A stretch of 64,000 nt of DNA from CAVUDO01 sp963740255 (lineage in GTDB: Bacteria; Actinomycetota; Actinomycetes; Mycobacteriales; Cryptosporangiaceae): the NCBI GenBank assembly GCA_963740255.1, contig CAVUDO010000002.1, forward strand, positions 1-64,000. The letters run 5' to 3'. Position 1 is the first letter of the stretch. Every line of letters starts with the position of its first letter. This document shows positions 18,299 to 27,686 of the stretch, piece after piece. Below the pieces are notes generated by a model, which searched no databases, was not told the origin of the DNA, and saw only the letters and a list, made by a program, of their open reading frames with translations. Position numbers and translations under genes: made by a program.

Positions 18299-19164
18299 CG
18301 CGCTCCCACCGCGCCGGCGCCCGCCCGCAGCACCCGGTCGCGCAGCGCCACCAGGATCGTCACCGAGACCACCAGCAGCACGAGCGAGAGCGCGATCGCG
18401 GCGTCCGGGTCGGTCTCCAGGGCGAGGTAGACGGCCAGCGGCATGGTCTGCGTGGTGCCGGGGAAGTTCCCGGCGAACGTGATCGTGGCGCCGAACTCCC
18501 CGAGCGCCCGCGCCCAGCACAGCACCCCGCCGGCCATCACCGACGGACCGATCAGGGGGAGCGTGACCCGGCGGAAGGTGGTCCAGCGGCCGGCGCCCAG
18601 CGTGGCCGACGCGTCCTCGTACCGCCCGTCCACGGCCCGCAGCGCGCCCTCGACCGTGACGACCAGGAACGGCATGGCCACGAAGGTCTCGGCCAGCACC
18701 ACGCCGGCGGTGCTGAACGGGAGCGTGACTCCCCACCACGCGTCGAGGTACTGGCCCACCACCCCGCGCCGCCCGAACGCCAGCAGCAGCGCGACACCGC
18801 CCACCACCGGCGGCAGGACCAGGGGCAGCATCACCAGCGCCCGCAGCAGCGACCGGCCGGGGAAGTCCAGCCGGGCCAGCACCCAGGCCAGCGGCACTCC
18901 CAGCACCAGCGAGAGGGCCGTCGCGAACGTCGAGGTGACCAGTGACAGGCGCAGCGCCTCGGCGACGACCGGGTCGCCGATCAGCCGCGGCATCGCGCTC
19001 CAGGGGGCGCGCAGGAGCAGGCCGACGAGCGGGACGACCAGGAACGCGATCGCGATCATTGCGGGGATCAGCAGCGGCAGCGGTGCCCGCCCAGACCGCC
19101 CCGGCCGCACGCCGGCACCGCCGCCGGTGTGCGGCCCGGCCGGGTCGAGCGCCGACCGCGTCAT
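18295..19164 (-). CDS. modB: Molybdate ABC transporter permease ModB
   Basis: A 289-residue inner-membrane permease with six predicted helices and the binding-protein-dependent transport EAA loop (YEDASATLGAGRWTTFRRVTLP). The ARALGEFGATITFAGNFPGTTQTMPLAVY segment is characteristic of ModB/CysT-type permeases. ATG 19164 overlaps the stop of the upstream permease gene (ATGA at 19164-19161). No modA binding-protein gene is present anywhere in this window; it may be encoded elsewhere. The first 25 residues are a Gly/Pro-rich cytoplasmic tail. Confidence 0.87.
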   Translation of the reverse strand: MTRSALDPAGPHTGGGAGVRPGRSGRAPLPLLIPAMIAIAFLVVPLVGLLLRAPWSAMPRLIGDPVVAEALRLSLVTSTFATALSLVLGVPLAWVLARLDFPGRSLLRALVMLPLVLPPVVGGVALLLAFGRRGVVGQYLDAWWGVTLPFSTAGVVLAETFVAMPFLVVTVEGALRAVDGRYEDASATLGAGRWTTFRRVTLPLIGPSVMAGGVLCWARALGEFGATITFAGNFPGTTQTMPLAVYLALETDPDAAIALSLVLLVVSVTILVALRDRVLRAGAGAVGAR

Positions 19165-20782
19165 GTCCAAAGGCTACGAAACGCCGGCGGGTCCGACGAC
19201 TCCGGGCGGCGCCCGGCCGACGGGCGAGGGTCGCCGGTGGTCACGGAGGCGGGCGCGGACCCGCCTCCGTGACCGCCGGACGTCAGCGCGTGGGCGCCGG
19301 CCCGGGCTCGGTTGTCGTCCCCGGCGGGATTTCCTCCGCCCCGGCCGATCCCGGCGTAGACGTCGGGACGGCGCTGGCGCAGCATGATGCCCCAGACTCC
19401 GCCTGCCAGCGCGGCCAGCAGGATGAGGCCGGGCAGGACCACCTTCAGTGAGGCAGGCGCTGCCGGGCCCAGCAGCGACTCGAAGTTGAAGGCGATCAGC
19501 CCCGCGATGGTCAGCAGACCGAGAGCGGCCAGGGCGGGTGCTATCGCGCGTTGCCACAGCGTCTCCGAGGTCTGCCGGCTCCTGAAGTAGCCGATCACCG
19601 CGATCGACGTGCCGGCCATCAGCAGCGTGATACCGATCGCGGAGATCGAGCTCAGCCACGCGAACAGTTCCAGCAGCGGATCGCGTCTGCAGAAGGGCGA
19701 ACACGCCGACGACGACGACCGCCAGCAACGACTGGGCGAGCGAGCCGGCCACCGGCGCGCCGGAGGCGACCCCGGTGCGACCGAGCGCCCGGGGGATCAC
19801 CCGTTCGCGACCCAGCGCGAAGAGGTAGCGCGCGACGGCGTTGTGGAAGCTGAGCAGCGCGGCGAAGACGCTGGTGACGAACAGCACGCTCGGCGAGGTC
19901 GGCGATCAGCGGGCTCCACTGCCCGGCCATCGTGCCGAACAACAGGCCAGGGCCGCCGGTGACCGGATCGGCGGCCGCCGTGGCGATGTTCTCCGACCCG
20001 ACCGTGACCTGCATCGCCCAGGCCGACAGCGCGTAGAACACGCCGGTGAACGCGAGGGCGGCGTAGGTGGCCCGCGCCACCGTCCGGCGGGGGTCCTTGC
20101 TCTCCTCGCCGTAGATCGCCGCGGACTCGAACCCGATGAACGCGGCCACACCGAGGGCGAAGACCGCACCGACGTTGTCGGTGAACAGGTCGGCGGGGAG
20201 CAGGCCGGTGGTGGTGACACCGGCGCAGCGGGGTTGCCGAAGGCGCCGATGTCGAAGAGGACGACCGCGACGCACTCGAAGATCAGGGCCACGGCGAGCA
20301 CCCGCGCGTTCAGGTCGACTCGCAGCAGGCCGAGGATCCCGACCACGGCCAGCGCGACCAGCGCCCAGGCCCACCACGGGACGTTCCATCCGAACTTCTC
20401 CGTGCGTCAGGAAGCTGACGAAGAAGCCGAACAGGCCGTAGAGGCCGATCTGGATCGCGTTGTACGACAGCAGCGCCACCGCTGAGGCGGCCACCCCCCA
20501 GGCCCGGCCGAGGCCGTTGGCGAGGTAGGCGTAGAAGGCGCCGGCGTTGGAGACATGGCGGCTCATCGCGGCGTAGCCGACGGCGAAGAGGCCGAGTAGC
20601 GCGGCCAGGATCAGGAACGACAGCGGTACCCCGAGGTTGCCCGAGACGGCATAGGTGGTCGTCACACCGCCGCCGAGGACCGTGAGGGGAGCGGAGGCGG
20701 CCACGGTGAAGAAGAAGATGTGGAGGACGCCCAGCCTCCGTTTTGCCAGTCGCCCTAGGACAGTTTCGTGCTGCTGGGCCAT
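19161..20782 (-). pseudogene. APC-family amino acid permease, interrupted by four frame changes
   Basis: Amino acid/polyamine permease of the APC superfamily. Reading starts at ATG 20782 after AGAGGAGCACAC. TM1 is FTVAASAPLTVLGGGVTTTYA, and GFESAAIYGEESKDPRRTVARATY is the hallmark loop of bacterial APC permeases. The frame must change near 20405 (one extra base), 20225 (one missing), about 19890 and about 19690 to keep reading membrane segments; the C-terminal part ends at 19161 in a Gly-rich tail. With all pieces joined it would be about 540 residues with 12 helices. As sequenced it cannot make the full protein. Genes on both sides are intact, so decay and local sequence error both remain possible. 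Confidence 0.8.
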
Positions 20783-21035
20783 GTGTGCTCCTCTGAGCCG
20801 GGGTGGGGGAAGTCGCGGGGATCGTACGGGCCGTTCACCTGGCGGCTCAAGAGCCGTGAATAGTGGTAACACTGACGACATCTGTCCGTAACGTCACGGT
20901 CACCGGCCACCGGTGGCGCGCCGGTTGAGTCCGCAGCGGCGGTTCCCGTATCGTGTGCCGCCGGAGCGGCCGCTCCCCGCCGTACGCGCGTTCGGCAGGG
21001 CCCCCGGCCCACTCACCCGCCACCCGAGGACCTGG

Positions 21036-21677
21036 ATGCGCTTCCTGCCTCTTGCCGACGAGTTCTTCCTGGTCGGACAGGACGAGTACACCGGCAAGCC
21101 CTTCGTCAACGGGACAATCTTCGACACCGCCCTCGGCGGGGGGCTCCTCGGGGAACTGTTGCTGGACGGTCGGGTGGCCATCGTCGACGGAAAGGTCGCC
21201 GTCCGCGAGCCGCGCCGCACCGGGGAGGCGGTGACCGACGCGGTCCTCGGCGACCTGCTGCGGGAGCGGGAAGCCCACCCGGTGCGGATCTGGGTCGAGT
21301 ACCTCCGCGAGGACGCGCGGGACAGGGTGGGCGGCCGGCTCGCCGCGTCGGGCCTGGTGCGGCGCGAGCAGGGGCGCAGCCTCGCGCTGCGCACCGTGGT
21401 CCGTTTCCCCGGGGTCGACCCGATGGCCGCCGCACTGCCCCGGGTCCGCTTGAGCAACGCGATCGACCGTGGCGACGCGCTGAACGCGCAGGCCACGGTG
21501 CTGGCCGCGCTGGTCGGCGCGGCCGGCCTGGAGCACGTGCTCGCGCTGGACATGACCCGTCAGCAGATCCGCGAGACGCTGATCGAACTGACCGCGACGT
21601 TGCCTCCGGCCCTCGCCGTGCTCGCCGCCGGCGCCGAGGCCGCGGTGGCGGCGGTGGCTCTCACCGTGCGCCGGTAG
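21036..21677 (+). CDS. GPP34 (GOLPH3/Vps74-like) family protein
   Basis: A 213-residue mostly helical protein starting RFLPLADEFFLVGQDEYTG, with ALGGGLLGELLLDGRVAI and later AAALVGAAGLEHVLAL, typical of bacterial GPP34 proteins. In eukaryotes the family binds phosphatidylinositol-4-phosphate; the bacterial role is unknown. ATG 21036 is chosen over an upstream in-frame start because GAGGA lies 5 bases before it and homology begins there. It is divergent from the broken permease. No membrane segment, though the C-terminus is Ala/Val-rich. The function is not inferred. Confidence 0.8.
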   Translation: MRFLPLADEFFLVGQDEYTGKPFVNGTIFDTALGGGLLGELLLDGRVAIVDGKVAVREPRRTGEAVTDAVLGDLLREREAHPVRIWVEYLREDARDRVGGRLAASGLVRREQGRSLALRTVVRFPGVDPMAAALPRVRLSNAIDRGDALNAQATVLAALVGAAGLEHVLALDMTRQQIRETLIELTATLPPALAVLAAGAEAAVAAVALTVRR

Positions 21678-21713
21678 GCAGGTCTGGCCCGGCGGGAGAT
21701 CGCTCGCCCGTTC

Positions 21714-23663
21714 CTAGGGCCGGTCGCAGTGCCGACTCGTGCTGGCGGGGACGTCGAGGGTGGGGTTGCGGTCGAAGAAGCCGAAGGGCCGCAGTGTGAA
21801 GCCGCAGTACTCCACGGGCATCACCGGCCAGTCCTCGGGCCGCGGCAGGTGGGTCGACCCGAACGTGTGCCAGAGCACGAGGTCCTCGCCGTCGAGGCCG
21901 CGGTCCTGGGCCGTGAACGCCGGCAGGCCGGCACCGCCGGGATGCTGGTTGATCAGGTCGCCGGCGGGATAGCGCTCGTCGGGGTGGTAGCGGGTCACCC
22001 ACAGGTGTCGGGTGGCGAATGCCGCCCGCCGCGCCACGGAGGAGTCGTCCGCGGCGAGCAGCGTCGGCTTGCCCTCGGGGTGCAGGACGTAGCCCACGGG
22101 CTGGCCGAGCCGGTTGGTCTTCCCGGGGTTGACGATGTGCCATACGCGGCCGACCGTGCCGTCGGCCATCCGGGCGGCTTCGGACTCCCGGGCCAGCCGG
22201 GTGCGGATGGTCGTGAAGGCGTTGCCGTGCGGATTCTCCGGCCCCCGCGGCACCCGGGCGAGGTCGACCTCGTCCACCGCGTTCGCCAGGCCGTCCACGG
22301 TCATGTCCAGCCGGGCACTGAACAGGTGCTGATGGTAGGGCGCGCCCAGGCCGGGCGCGATCTCGTTGGCCCATCGGCTTCCCTCCGCGTAGGAGGAGGT
22401 GAACACCATGCCGGTCGACTTCACCTCGAGCTGGATCGTGCCGTCGAGGTAGAGGTACCAGTAGAAGCCGTAGTCGTAGTTGCCGACGGTGGCGAAGAAC
22501 GACACCACCAGCCGGCGCTGGCGACGGGTCTCGGCCGACTCGGTGAACAGGTCGGTGTGCTTCCAGAGGACCCCGTAGTCCTCCTCGTGCATGCAGATGG
22601 CATTGGGCACCTCGCGCGGCTGGCCCTCCCCGTCGGCGAGCACCGCGTCGAAGTAGTGGATCTCGCCGAGGCAGTCACACCCCAGGGTCAGGGAGTTCAC
22701 CTGCTGGCCGAGCAGGTACTCACCGGCGTCGAAGTAGTTCTGCCAGAACCGCACCGGGCCGGGATCGGCGTAGGGCACCACCATCTCGGCGATGGACGCC
22801 CGATAGACGACCGGGCGGTCGGTGCCGCCGTCGGCGAAGGAGAGCTGGTGCAGCACCAACCCCTCGCGGGGGTCGAACCCGATCCGGAACGTCCAGTTCT
22901 GCCAGCTCACCACGTCGCCGTCGACGGTGAAGCTCGGCCCGTCGGGCTGGGTGATCTCGATCGGCTTCAACGTCGTGCGCGGTGGGCCGGTCAGGGCGGG
23001 GTCGTCGTGGTTGCCCTCCACCTCGGGCACCGGGAGGAGTTGGTCGTCGATCAGGTCGACGACCCGGCGCTCGGTCAGGTCGACGTAGGCGGCCACGCCG
23101 TCGATCGGGTGCGACCAGGGGTGGTCGGACTTGCGGTGCTGCAGGAACGAGAGCACCCGCAGCAGGCGCCGACCCTCCTCGCCCGGAATCTCGAAGTCGC
23201 CCGCCGAGAGCGGGCAGGGGCAGACCAGGTCGAGGTCGGTGATCCCGCGGCGCTCCATGGCGGCCCGCCAGCCGGGATCGGCCTTGACGATGTCGTCGAC
23301 GGCAATGAACTCCTCGAGCATGATCGGCGGCTGGCCGTCGGTCACCGGGTCGAGCGCGGTGTTGCGGTCGATCTCGGACCGGGTCAACGACGCGATCACG
23401 GTGCGGGCCCTGCCGGTCGCGACGTCCAGCAGCACCGCGCGGACCCGCCGGTCGACCGGGTCGCCCGGGCCGAATGCCAGCACCTCGTGCTTCGGCGGCT
23501 CCTCCAACCCGAGCAGCGGGAAGCGGGTGGTCGCGGTGAGCAGCCCCTGCTTGTCCAGTAAGGCGCGTGCGGCCTGGATCTCGGCGGCGGTCAGTCGGTC
23601 CAGCGGATGGGTGGCGGCACCAGGATCGCTCCCGGCGGACTGGTCAGCGGTCGTCGCGGTCAT
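21714..23663 (-). CDS. Copper-containing primary-amine oxidase
   Basis: A 649-residue quinoprotein that oxidises primary amines to aldehydes with release of ammonia and hydrogen peroxide. The topaquinone precursor Tyr is residue 396 in ATVGNYDYGF; the catalytic-base region is YFDAGEYLLGQ; copper ligands are His-x-His in APYHQHLFSAR (about 440) and a third His in HTFGSTHLPRPEDWPVMP (about 603). Length and domain order match Arthrobacter phenylethylamine/histamine oxidases. ATG 23663 follows AGGGGGATGCC. No signal peptide, so cytoplasmic. The substrate amine cannot be told; the cofactor is self-processed with copper, so the nearby copper genes may be relevant but lie 7 kb away. Confidence 0.95.
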   Translation of the reverse strand: MTATTADQSAGSDPGAATHPLDRLTAAEIQAARALLDKQGLLTATTRFPLLGLEEPPKHEVLAFGPGDPVDRRVRAVLLDVATGRARTVIASLTRSEIDRNTALDPVTDGQPPIMLEEFIAVDDIVKADPGWRAAMERRGITDLDLVCPCPLSAGDFEIPGEEGRRLLRVLSFLQHRKSDHPWSHPIDGVAAYVDLTERRVVDLIDDQLLPVPEVEGNHDDPALTGPPRTTLKPIEITQPDGPSFTVDGDVVSWQNWTFRIGFDPREGLVLHQLSFADGGTDRPVVYRASIAEMVVPYADPGPVRFWQNYFDAGEYLLGQQVNSLTLGCDCLGEIHYFDAVLADGEGQPREVPNAICMHEEDYGVLWKHTDLFTESAETRRQRRLVVSFFATVGNYDYGFYWYLYLDGTIQLEVKSTGMVFTSSYAEGSRWANEIAPGLGAPYHQHLFSARLDMTVDGLANAVDEVDLARVPRGPENPHGNAFTTIRTRLARESEAARMADGTVGRVWHIVNPGKTNRLGQPVGYVLHPEGKPTLLAADDSSVARRAAFATRHLWVTRYHPDERYPAGDLINQHPGGAGLPAFTAQDRGLDGEDLVLWHTFGSTHLPRPEDWPVMPVEYCGFTLRPFGFFDRNPTLDVPASTSRHCDRP

Positions 23664-23815
23664 GGCATCCCCCTGGTCGCCGTGGGTAGGGCAGACGCGT
23701 CCATCCCACCACGACAACGTGTCCACGAAGGAGTGATCTTCCGCACCGGCCGACACGGGAAACGTGCGAGGCGCCGTTGCCCCGGGTGGGCTGCCAGGGC
23801 CGCCGGACGGCCGGC

Positions 23816-24319
23816 CTACAGGACCTTGTGACCGTACATCTCGCCGAGCGGGTCGGCGATCAGTTCGACCCGGGCACCGTCGGGATCGCGGAAGTAGATC
23901 GAGGTCCCGCTCTCCGTCTGGTACGGGACGCCGGCCGCGTCGAGGTTGGCCTTGAGCCGTTCCCAGCGCTCGGGCTCGACGGAGATCGCGATGTGGTGGA
24001 GACCGCCCAGCACCTCGGCGTACGGCCCGAGGTCGAGGCCGGGGAAGTCGAAGAACGCGAGCAGGTTGTCGTTGCCGAGGTCGAAGAAGAAGTGGTTGGA
24101 GCCCCGGTAGTCGCGGTTCTCGAAGATGTCGGCGAGCGGGAACTCCAGCAAGCCCTGGTAGAACCGCACCGTCCGCTCGACGTCGGCGGAGAGCACCGCC
24201 ACGTGGTGCACGCCACGGGCCGACGAGGCCGGCCGCTCGTCCGGCGGTCGGAGGTACGCCGCCCGGATCCGGTCGCGTTCGGCCTCGACGGCTGCCAGGT
24301 CGATGCCCTGATTCGTCAT
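23816..24319 (-). CDS. VOC (glyoxalase/dioxygenase-like) family protein
   Basis: A 167-residue protein with two beta-alpha-beta-beta-beta modules. GVHHVAVLSADVERTVRFYQGLL opens the first and GLHHIAISVEPERWERL the second; the HH motifs and RVELIADPLGEM near the C-terminus are placed as metal ligands in the extradiol dioxygenase/glyoxalase fold. GAGGAGTCGGG precedes ATG 24319. It lies 152 bp downstream of the amine oxidase start on the same strand and 200 bp from the GDSL hydrolase. Substrate unknown. Confidence 0.85.
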   Translation of the reverse strand: MTNQGIDLAAVEAERDRIRAAYLRPPDERPASSARGVHHVAVLSADVERTVRFYQGLLEFPLADIFENRDYRGSNHFFFDLGNDNLLAFFDFPGLDLGPYAEVLGGLHHIAISVEPERWERLKANLDAAGVPYQTESGTSIYFRDPDGARVELIADPLGEMYGHKVL

Positions 24320-24485
24320 CCCGACTCCTCGGTCATGTCGACATCGCGATCTGCGCCCCTGCCTCGATGGTAGGAGCTTGACCAGGCCGAAGGCACGCCG
24401 ACGGCACGCGCCGGACAGCGTGGTGGGCGGCGTCTCCAGACCAGACGCCGCCCACCCGCCGGTCAGCAGCCGTAGAACCCGGCCT

Positions 24486-24512
24486 GGCCCCGGCACGCGC
24501 ACTGCCGGGGCC
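24486..24512 (-). terminator. Hairpin after the GDSL hydrolase gene
   Basis: 10-bp perfect stem (GGCCCCGGCA with its complement) and a 7-base loop, beginning 11 bases past the hydrolase stop on the minus strand. There is no U-tract. Confidence 0.6.
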
Positions 24513-24522
24513 GGCCGGGCGG

Positions 24523-25347
24523 CTACCAGTTGAAGCCGGCCTGGTAGGAGACCTGGGCGAGCACCCGCTGCCCTTCGCCGCTGGGGTGGAAGTAGTCCCA
24601 GGTGCTGATCTGGCTGAGCACGAACGGGTAGTTGAAGACGGCGTTGCCGTCGAAACGGCAGTTCGATCCGTACGCCGCACAGGCCTGCGCGAGCTGGTTG
24701 TTGAAGTCGACGACCCGCTGCCTGACCCGGTCCCGGCGGGCCACGTCCGCCGCGGCCGTGGAGGTCGGATTGGCGAGGATCGACTGGCAGATGTTCAGCG
24801 TCGACCAGGCGAACCGGGCCGACCAGTTGCCCTTGCCGATGAACCAGAGTCGCTTGACGTCCGGGACGCTGACCACGAACACCCGCGCGTTCGGCAGGCC
24901 GTTCTTCAGCGTGGCGAGCGCGGCGTCCACCTGGGCCCGGTAGGTGGCCACCGGTGTCATTGCCGCCTCGGTGGAGGTGCACGCGTCGTTGGCCCCCATC
25001 AGGATCGTCACGTACCCGACGCCCTGCCCGACGGCGACCTGCGCCTGACCGTTGAGGGCGTTCGCCTTGGTGCCGGACTTGGCGTCGTTGAGGTTCTTCC
25101 CGCCGATCGCGGGATGCTTCGCCAGGATGCGCCGGTAGTGGCTGTTGACCGTGGTGTTGTCGCCGGTGCTCCACGACCGGGAGGTGCAGTCGACGTAGTA
25201 GCCGCAGGCGTTGAAGCCGCGGGTGATCGAGTCGCCGAGCGAGGCCATCGAGGACGGTGGCGGGCCAGGGTCGGCCAGGGCGGGAGTGGTCAGCAGGAGG
25301 GCGGCGGCGGTGGCCGCGGCGGCGAGCGGGGCGAGTCGACCGAACAT
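24523..25347 (-). CDS. Secreted SGNH/GDSL hydrolase
   Basis: A 274-residue exported esterase/lipase-type protein. The signal peptide (LAPLAAAATAAALLLTTPALA) is cleaved before DPGPPP. Block I is ASLGDSITRGF (nucleophile Ser), block III is LMGANDAC, and block V is DYFHPSGEGQ (Asp and His of the triad). Six Cys after the signal suggest disulfides, as in Streptomyces SGNH lipases. GGGGAGGTTCC precedes ATG 25347. A CRP/GlxR-like site lies about 65-80 bp upstream and a hairpin follows the stop. Substrate could be a lipid or an acetylated polysaccharide; the sequence does not decide. Confidence 0.93.
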   Translation of the reverse strand: MFGRLAPLAAAATAAALLLTTPALADPGPPPSSMASLGDSITRGFNACGYYVDCTSRSWSTGDNTTVNSHYRRILAKHPAIGGKNLNDAKSGTKANALNGQAQVAVGQGVGYVTILMGANDACTSTEAAMTPVATYRAQVDAALATLKNGLPNARVFVVSVPDVKRLWFIGKGNWSARFAWSTLNICQSILANPTSTAAADVARRDRVRQRVVDFNNQLAQACAAYGSNCRFDGNAVFNYPFVLSQISTWDYFHPSGEGQRVLAQVSYQAGFNW

Positions 25348-25411
25348 GGAACCTCCCCGGGTGACGAGGGGTCGCCTGGACGAGCGGCGGTGAAAAAAAC
25401 GGTAAGGCGCC

Positions 25412-25427
25412 TGTGGCGTGGATCACA
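25412..25427. promoter_or_regulatory. CRP/GlxR-like operator
   Basis: On the minus strand TGTGATCCACGCCACA matches TGTGA-N6-TCACA with one mismatch. It lies 65-80 bp upstream of the secreted hydrolase, a position suited to cAMP-receptor-type control of extracellular nutrient scavenging. Single-site inference. Confidence 0.35.
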
Positions 25428-25529
25428 AGGTTCCGCGACATTCGTGGCATAAGCCAGCCAAAGCGTCGCGGCCGCGGGTTGCGAGGCTTTCGGCGCCGCG
25501 CGAGGCCTTCTCGTTGGGCCGCAGGGCCG

Positions 25530-25904
25530 CTATTCGTCCAGGGTGCGCAACATCCGTTTCAGTGCCGCCTGTCGGTAGGAGCCTTCCATCAGTTCGGCCA
25601 CCTCGTCCCAGTCGACCCGGCCGGCCGTGAAGTCCAGGGCCACCCAACCGCCGGGGCCGAAGTAGGCCGGCACGTAGAACCGCCGGTCGCAGAGCAGCGC
25701 GGGCCGTTCGCCCGGCTCGGGCTTGAAGGTCACCGCGTACGGGTGTTCGTGGTTCCCGTCGCAGACGGCGAACATCTTCTTCCCGGCCCGGAACGTGGGC
25801 CGACCCCAGGCCTCCACCTCCGCCGACTCGGGCAGGGCCAGGCAGACCTTCCGTAACTCGGCCAGGTAGGGGTCGTCGTCGCGGTACATCCGGGGGTGTG
25901 GCAC
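25530..25904 (-). CDS. MmcQ/YjbR family DNA-binding-like protein
   Basis: A 124-residue single-domain protein with the CyaY-like fold family signature: ALPESAEVEAWGRPTFRAGKKMFAVC, VTFKPEPGERPALL, YFGPGGWVALDF and DWDEVAELMEGSYRQAA. These proteins are widespread in actinobacteria; E. coli YjbR binds DNA weakly and no general role is established. ATG 25904 overlaps no neighbour. It is convergent with nothing and upstream of the hydrolase on the same strand. Confidence 0.85.
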   Translation of the reverse strand: MPHPRMYRDDDPYLAELRKVCLALPESAEVEAWGRPTFRAGKKMFAVCDGNHEHPYAVTFKPEPGERPALLCDRRFYVPAYFGPGGWVALDFTAGRVDWDEVAELMEGSYRQAALKRMLRTLDE

Positions 25905-26051
25905 GGCCTGACGTTAGGCCATGTCCGCCACCTCCGGTCCTCGTGCGGGTCGATGTCCGGCAACCGCCCGGTTCCTCGCCGCCCAGGTCAGGGGAGTAGT
26001 CCGCTCCCGCAGTGGGTAGCCGAGGGGCAACCCACCGTCGGAAGGGACGCC

Positions 26052-26525
26052 ATGGACGCCATCGTGCTGTTGAAGGAAGACCACAAGACCGTCGAGAAGC
26101 TGTTCAAGCAGTTCGAGAAGGCCGGCGAGAAGGCGTACCAGGAGAAGAAGCGCATCGTCGGCAAGGTCATGGAGGAGCTCACCAAGCATGCCTACATCGA
26201 GGAGGAGTTCTTCTATCCCGTGGCCCGGGAATGCGTGCCGGAGACCAAGGACCACATCCTGGAGAGCGTCGAGGAGCACCATGTGGTGGTGTGGATGCTC
26301 TCGGAGCTGGCTGGCATGGAGCCGACCGACGAGCGGTTCGTCGCGAAGGTGACCGTGCTGATGGAGAACGTGCGGCACCATGTCGAGGAGGAGGAAGGGG
26401 AGTGGTTCCCCGAGGTGCGCAAGGCGATGGGCCGCAAGCGCCTGCAGGAGCTCGGCGAGCAGATGGAGAAGGCCAAGGCCGACGCGCCCAGCGACCCGCT
26501 GGCGCTGCGGAGCGCGTCGGCGTAG
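26052..26525 (+). CDS. Hemerythrin HHE-domain protein
   Basis: A 157-residue four-helix bundle with a likely di-iron site. His ligands are visible in EDHKTVEKLF, KHAYIEEEFFYP (His plus Glu), EEHHVVVWM and VRHHVEEEEGEWFP. Expected to bind oxygen, nitric oxide or iron in the cytoplasm. GAAGGGACGCC precedes ATG 26052; an upstream in-frame extension lacks homology and overlaps the neighbour's promoter region. Lower G+C at third positions in the first helix (AAG-rich) than its neighbours simply reflects many Lys codons. Followed by two strong hairpins. Confidence 0.9.
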   Translation: MDAIVLLKEDHKTVEKLFKQFEKAGEKAYQEKKRIVGKVMEELTKHAYIEEEFFYPVARECVPETKDHILESVEEHHVVVWMLSELAGMEPTDERFVAKVTVLMENVRHHVEEEEGEWFPEVRKAMGRKRLQELGEQMEKAKADAPSDPLALRSASA

Positions 26526-26531
26526 CGGCTC

Positions 26532-26602
26532 TCGAACCGGCCCCCGGGAAACCGGTTCGTGGATTGTCGGTGGCCCGGTGCAGGATGTTTCCTGCACCGG
26601 GC
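26532..26602 (+). terminator. Two consecutive hairpins after the hemerythrin gene
   Basis: First, CGAACCGG pairs with CCGGTTCG (26533-26559, 11-base loop). Second, 26573-26585 (GCCCGGTGCAGGA) pairs perfectly with 26590-26602 around a 4-base loop, a 13-bp stem. They isolate the hemerythrin transcript from the ABC exporter operon. Confidence 0.75.
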
Positions 26603-26663
26603 TTCGACGTCCGGGCGGGCCGCGCGGGCGGCCGGCGTCCAGGCAGCGCACCAGAGGAGCGGC

Positions 26664-27686
26664 ATGGAGTACGCGATCGAGGCCGAAGGCCTCGTCAAGC
26701 GGTACGGGAAGGTGGTGGCGCTCGACCAGTTCGACCTCGGCGTCGCCGAAGGCACAGTGATGGGCCTGCTCGGGCCCAACGGAGCGGGCAAGACCACCGC
26801 CGTGCGGGTGTTCACCACGCTGTTGAAGCCGGACGCCGGTCACGCCCGGGTGGCGGGCCTGGACGTGGTCGGCGACGCCCGCCGGTTGCGGCCGCTGATC
26901 GGCCTGTCCGGCCAGTACGCGGCGGTGGACGAAGACCTCACGGGCTTCGAGAACCTCGACATGGTCGGCCGCCTCTACGGTTTCGGGCGCAAGGCCAGCC
27001 GGGTGCGCGCCCGTGAGCTGCTGGAGCGGTTCGACCTGACGGAGGCCGCCGACCGGACCGTCAAGGGCTACTCGGGCGGCATGCGCCGCCGGCTCGACCT
27101 CGCCGGCGCCCTGGTCGCCAAGCCGCCGGTGCTCTTCCTCGACGAGCCCACCACCGGGCTCGACCCGCGGGGCCGGATGGGGATGTGGGACGTCATCGAG
27201 GAGCTGGTCGCCGCCGGGGGCACCCTGCTGCTGACCACGCAGTATCTGGAGGAGGCCGACCGGCTGGCCGACCGGATCGCGGTGATCGACAACGGGCGGG
27301 TGATCGCCAGCGGCACCTCCGACGAGCTGAAGAACCAGGTGGGTGGCGAACGGCTGGAACTCGTCGTGGAGAGCAACGAAGAGGTGACCAAGGCACGCGA
27401 GATCCTCACGTCGGCGGCGGTCGGCGAGATCGTGGTCGACGCGCGGGCCCGGCGGCTCGTCGTTCCGGTGAGCGGCGGGTCCGCCGTGCTCATGGAGAGC
27501 CTGCGACTGCTTGACGGTGCCGGCCTGCGGGTCTCGGACATCGGGTTGCGCCGCCCGACCCTGGACGACGTGTTCCTCTCGCTGACCGGCCATGCCGCCG
27601 AGGAGACGCCCGACGACGAGGATTCAGGCGGCGCCGGAGAGTCCGGCCGCCGCGCCGCACGCACACGGGACGAGGAGCGGGTCTGA
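26664..27686 (+). CDS. DrrA-type ABC exporter ATPase
   Basis: A 340-residue ATPase of the daunorubicin-resistance class. Walker A GPNGAGKTTAVR, signature YSGGMRRRLDLA, Walker B LFLDEPTTGLD and the switch region TQYLEEADRLADR are intact; the C-terminal 100 residues are the Drr-specific extension ending in an acidic/Arg tail. ATG 26664 follows AGAGGAGCGGC. The stop shares one base with the permease start (TGATG), so the two are coupled. Exports an unknown hydrophobic compound; no biosynthetic genes are adjacent. Confidence 0.92.
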   Translation: MEYAIEAEGLVKRYGKVVALDQFDLGVAEGTVMGLLGPNGAGKTTAVRVFTTLLKPDAGHARVAGLDVVGDARRLRPLIGLSGQYAAVDEDLTGFENLDMVGRLYGFGRKASRVRARELLERFDLTEAADRTVKGYSGGMRRRLDLAGALVAKPPVLFLDEPTTGLDPRGRMGMWDVIEELVAAGGTLLLTTQYLEEADRLADRIAVIDNGRVIASGTSDELKNQVGGERLELVVESNEEVTKAREILTSAAVGEIVVDARARRLVVPVSGGSAVLMESLRLLDGAGLRVSDIGLRRPTLDDVFLSLTGHAAEETPDDEDSGGAGESGRRAARTRDEERV

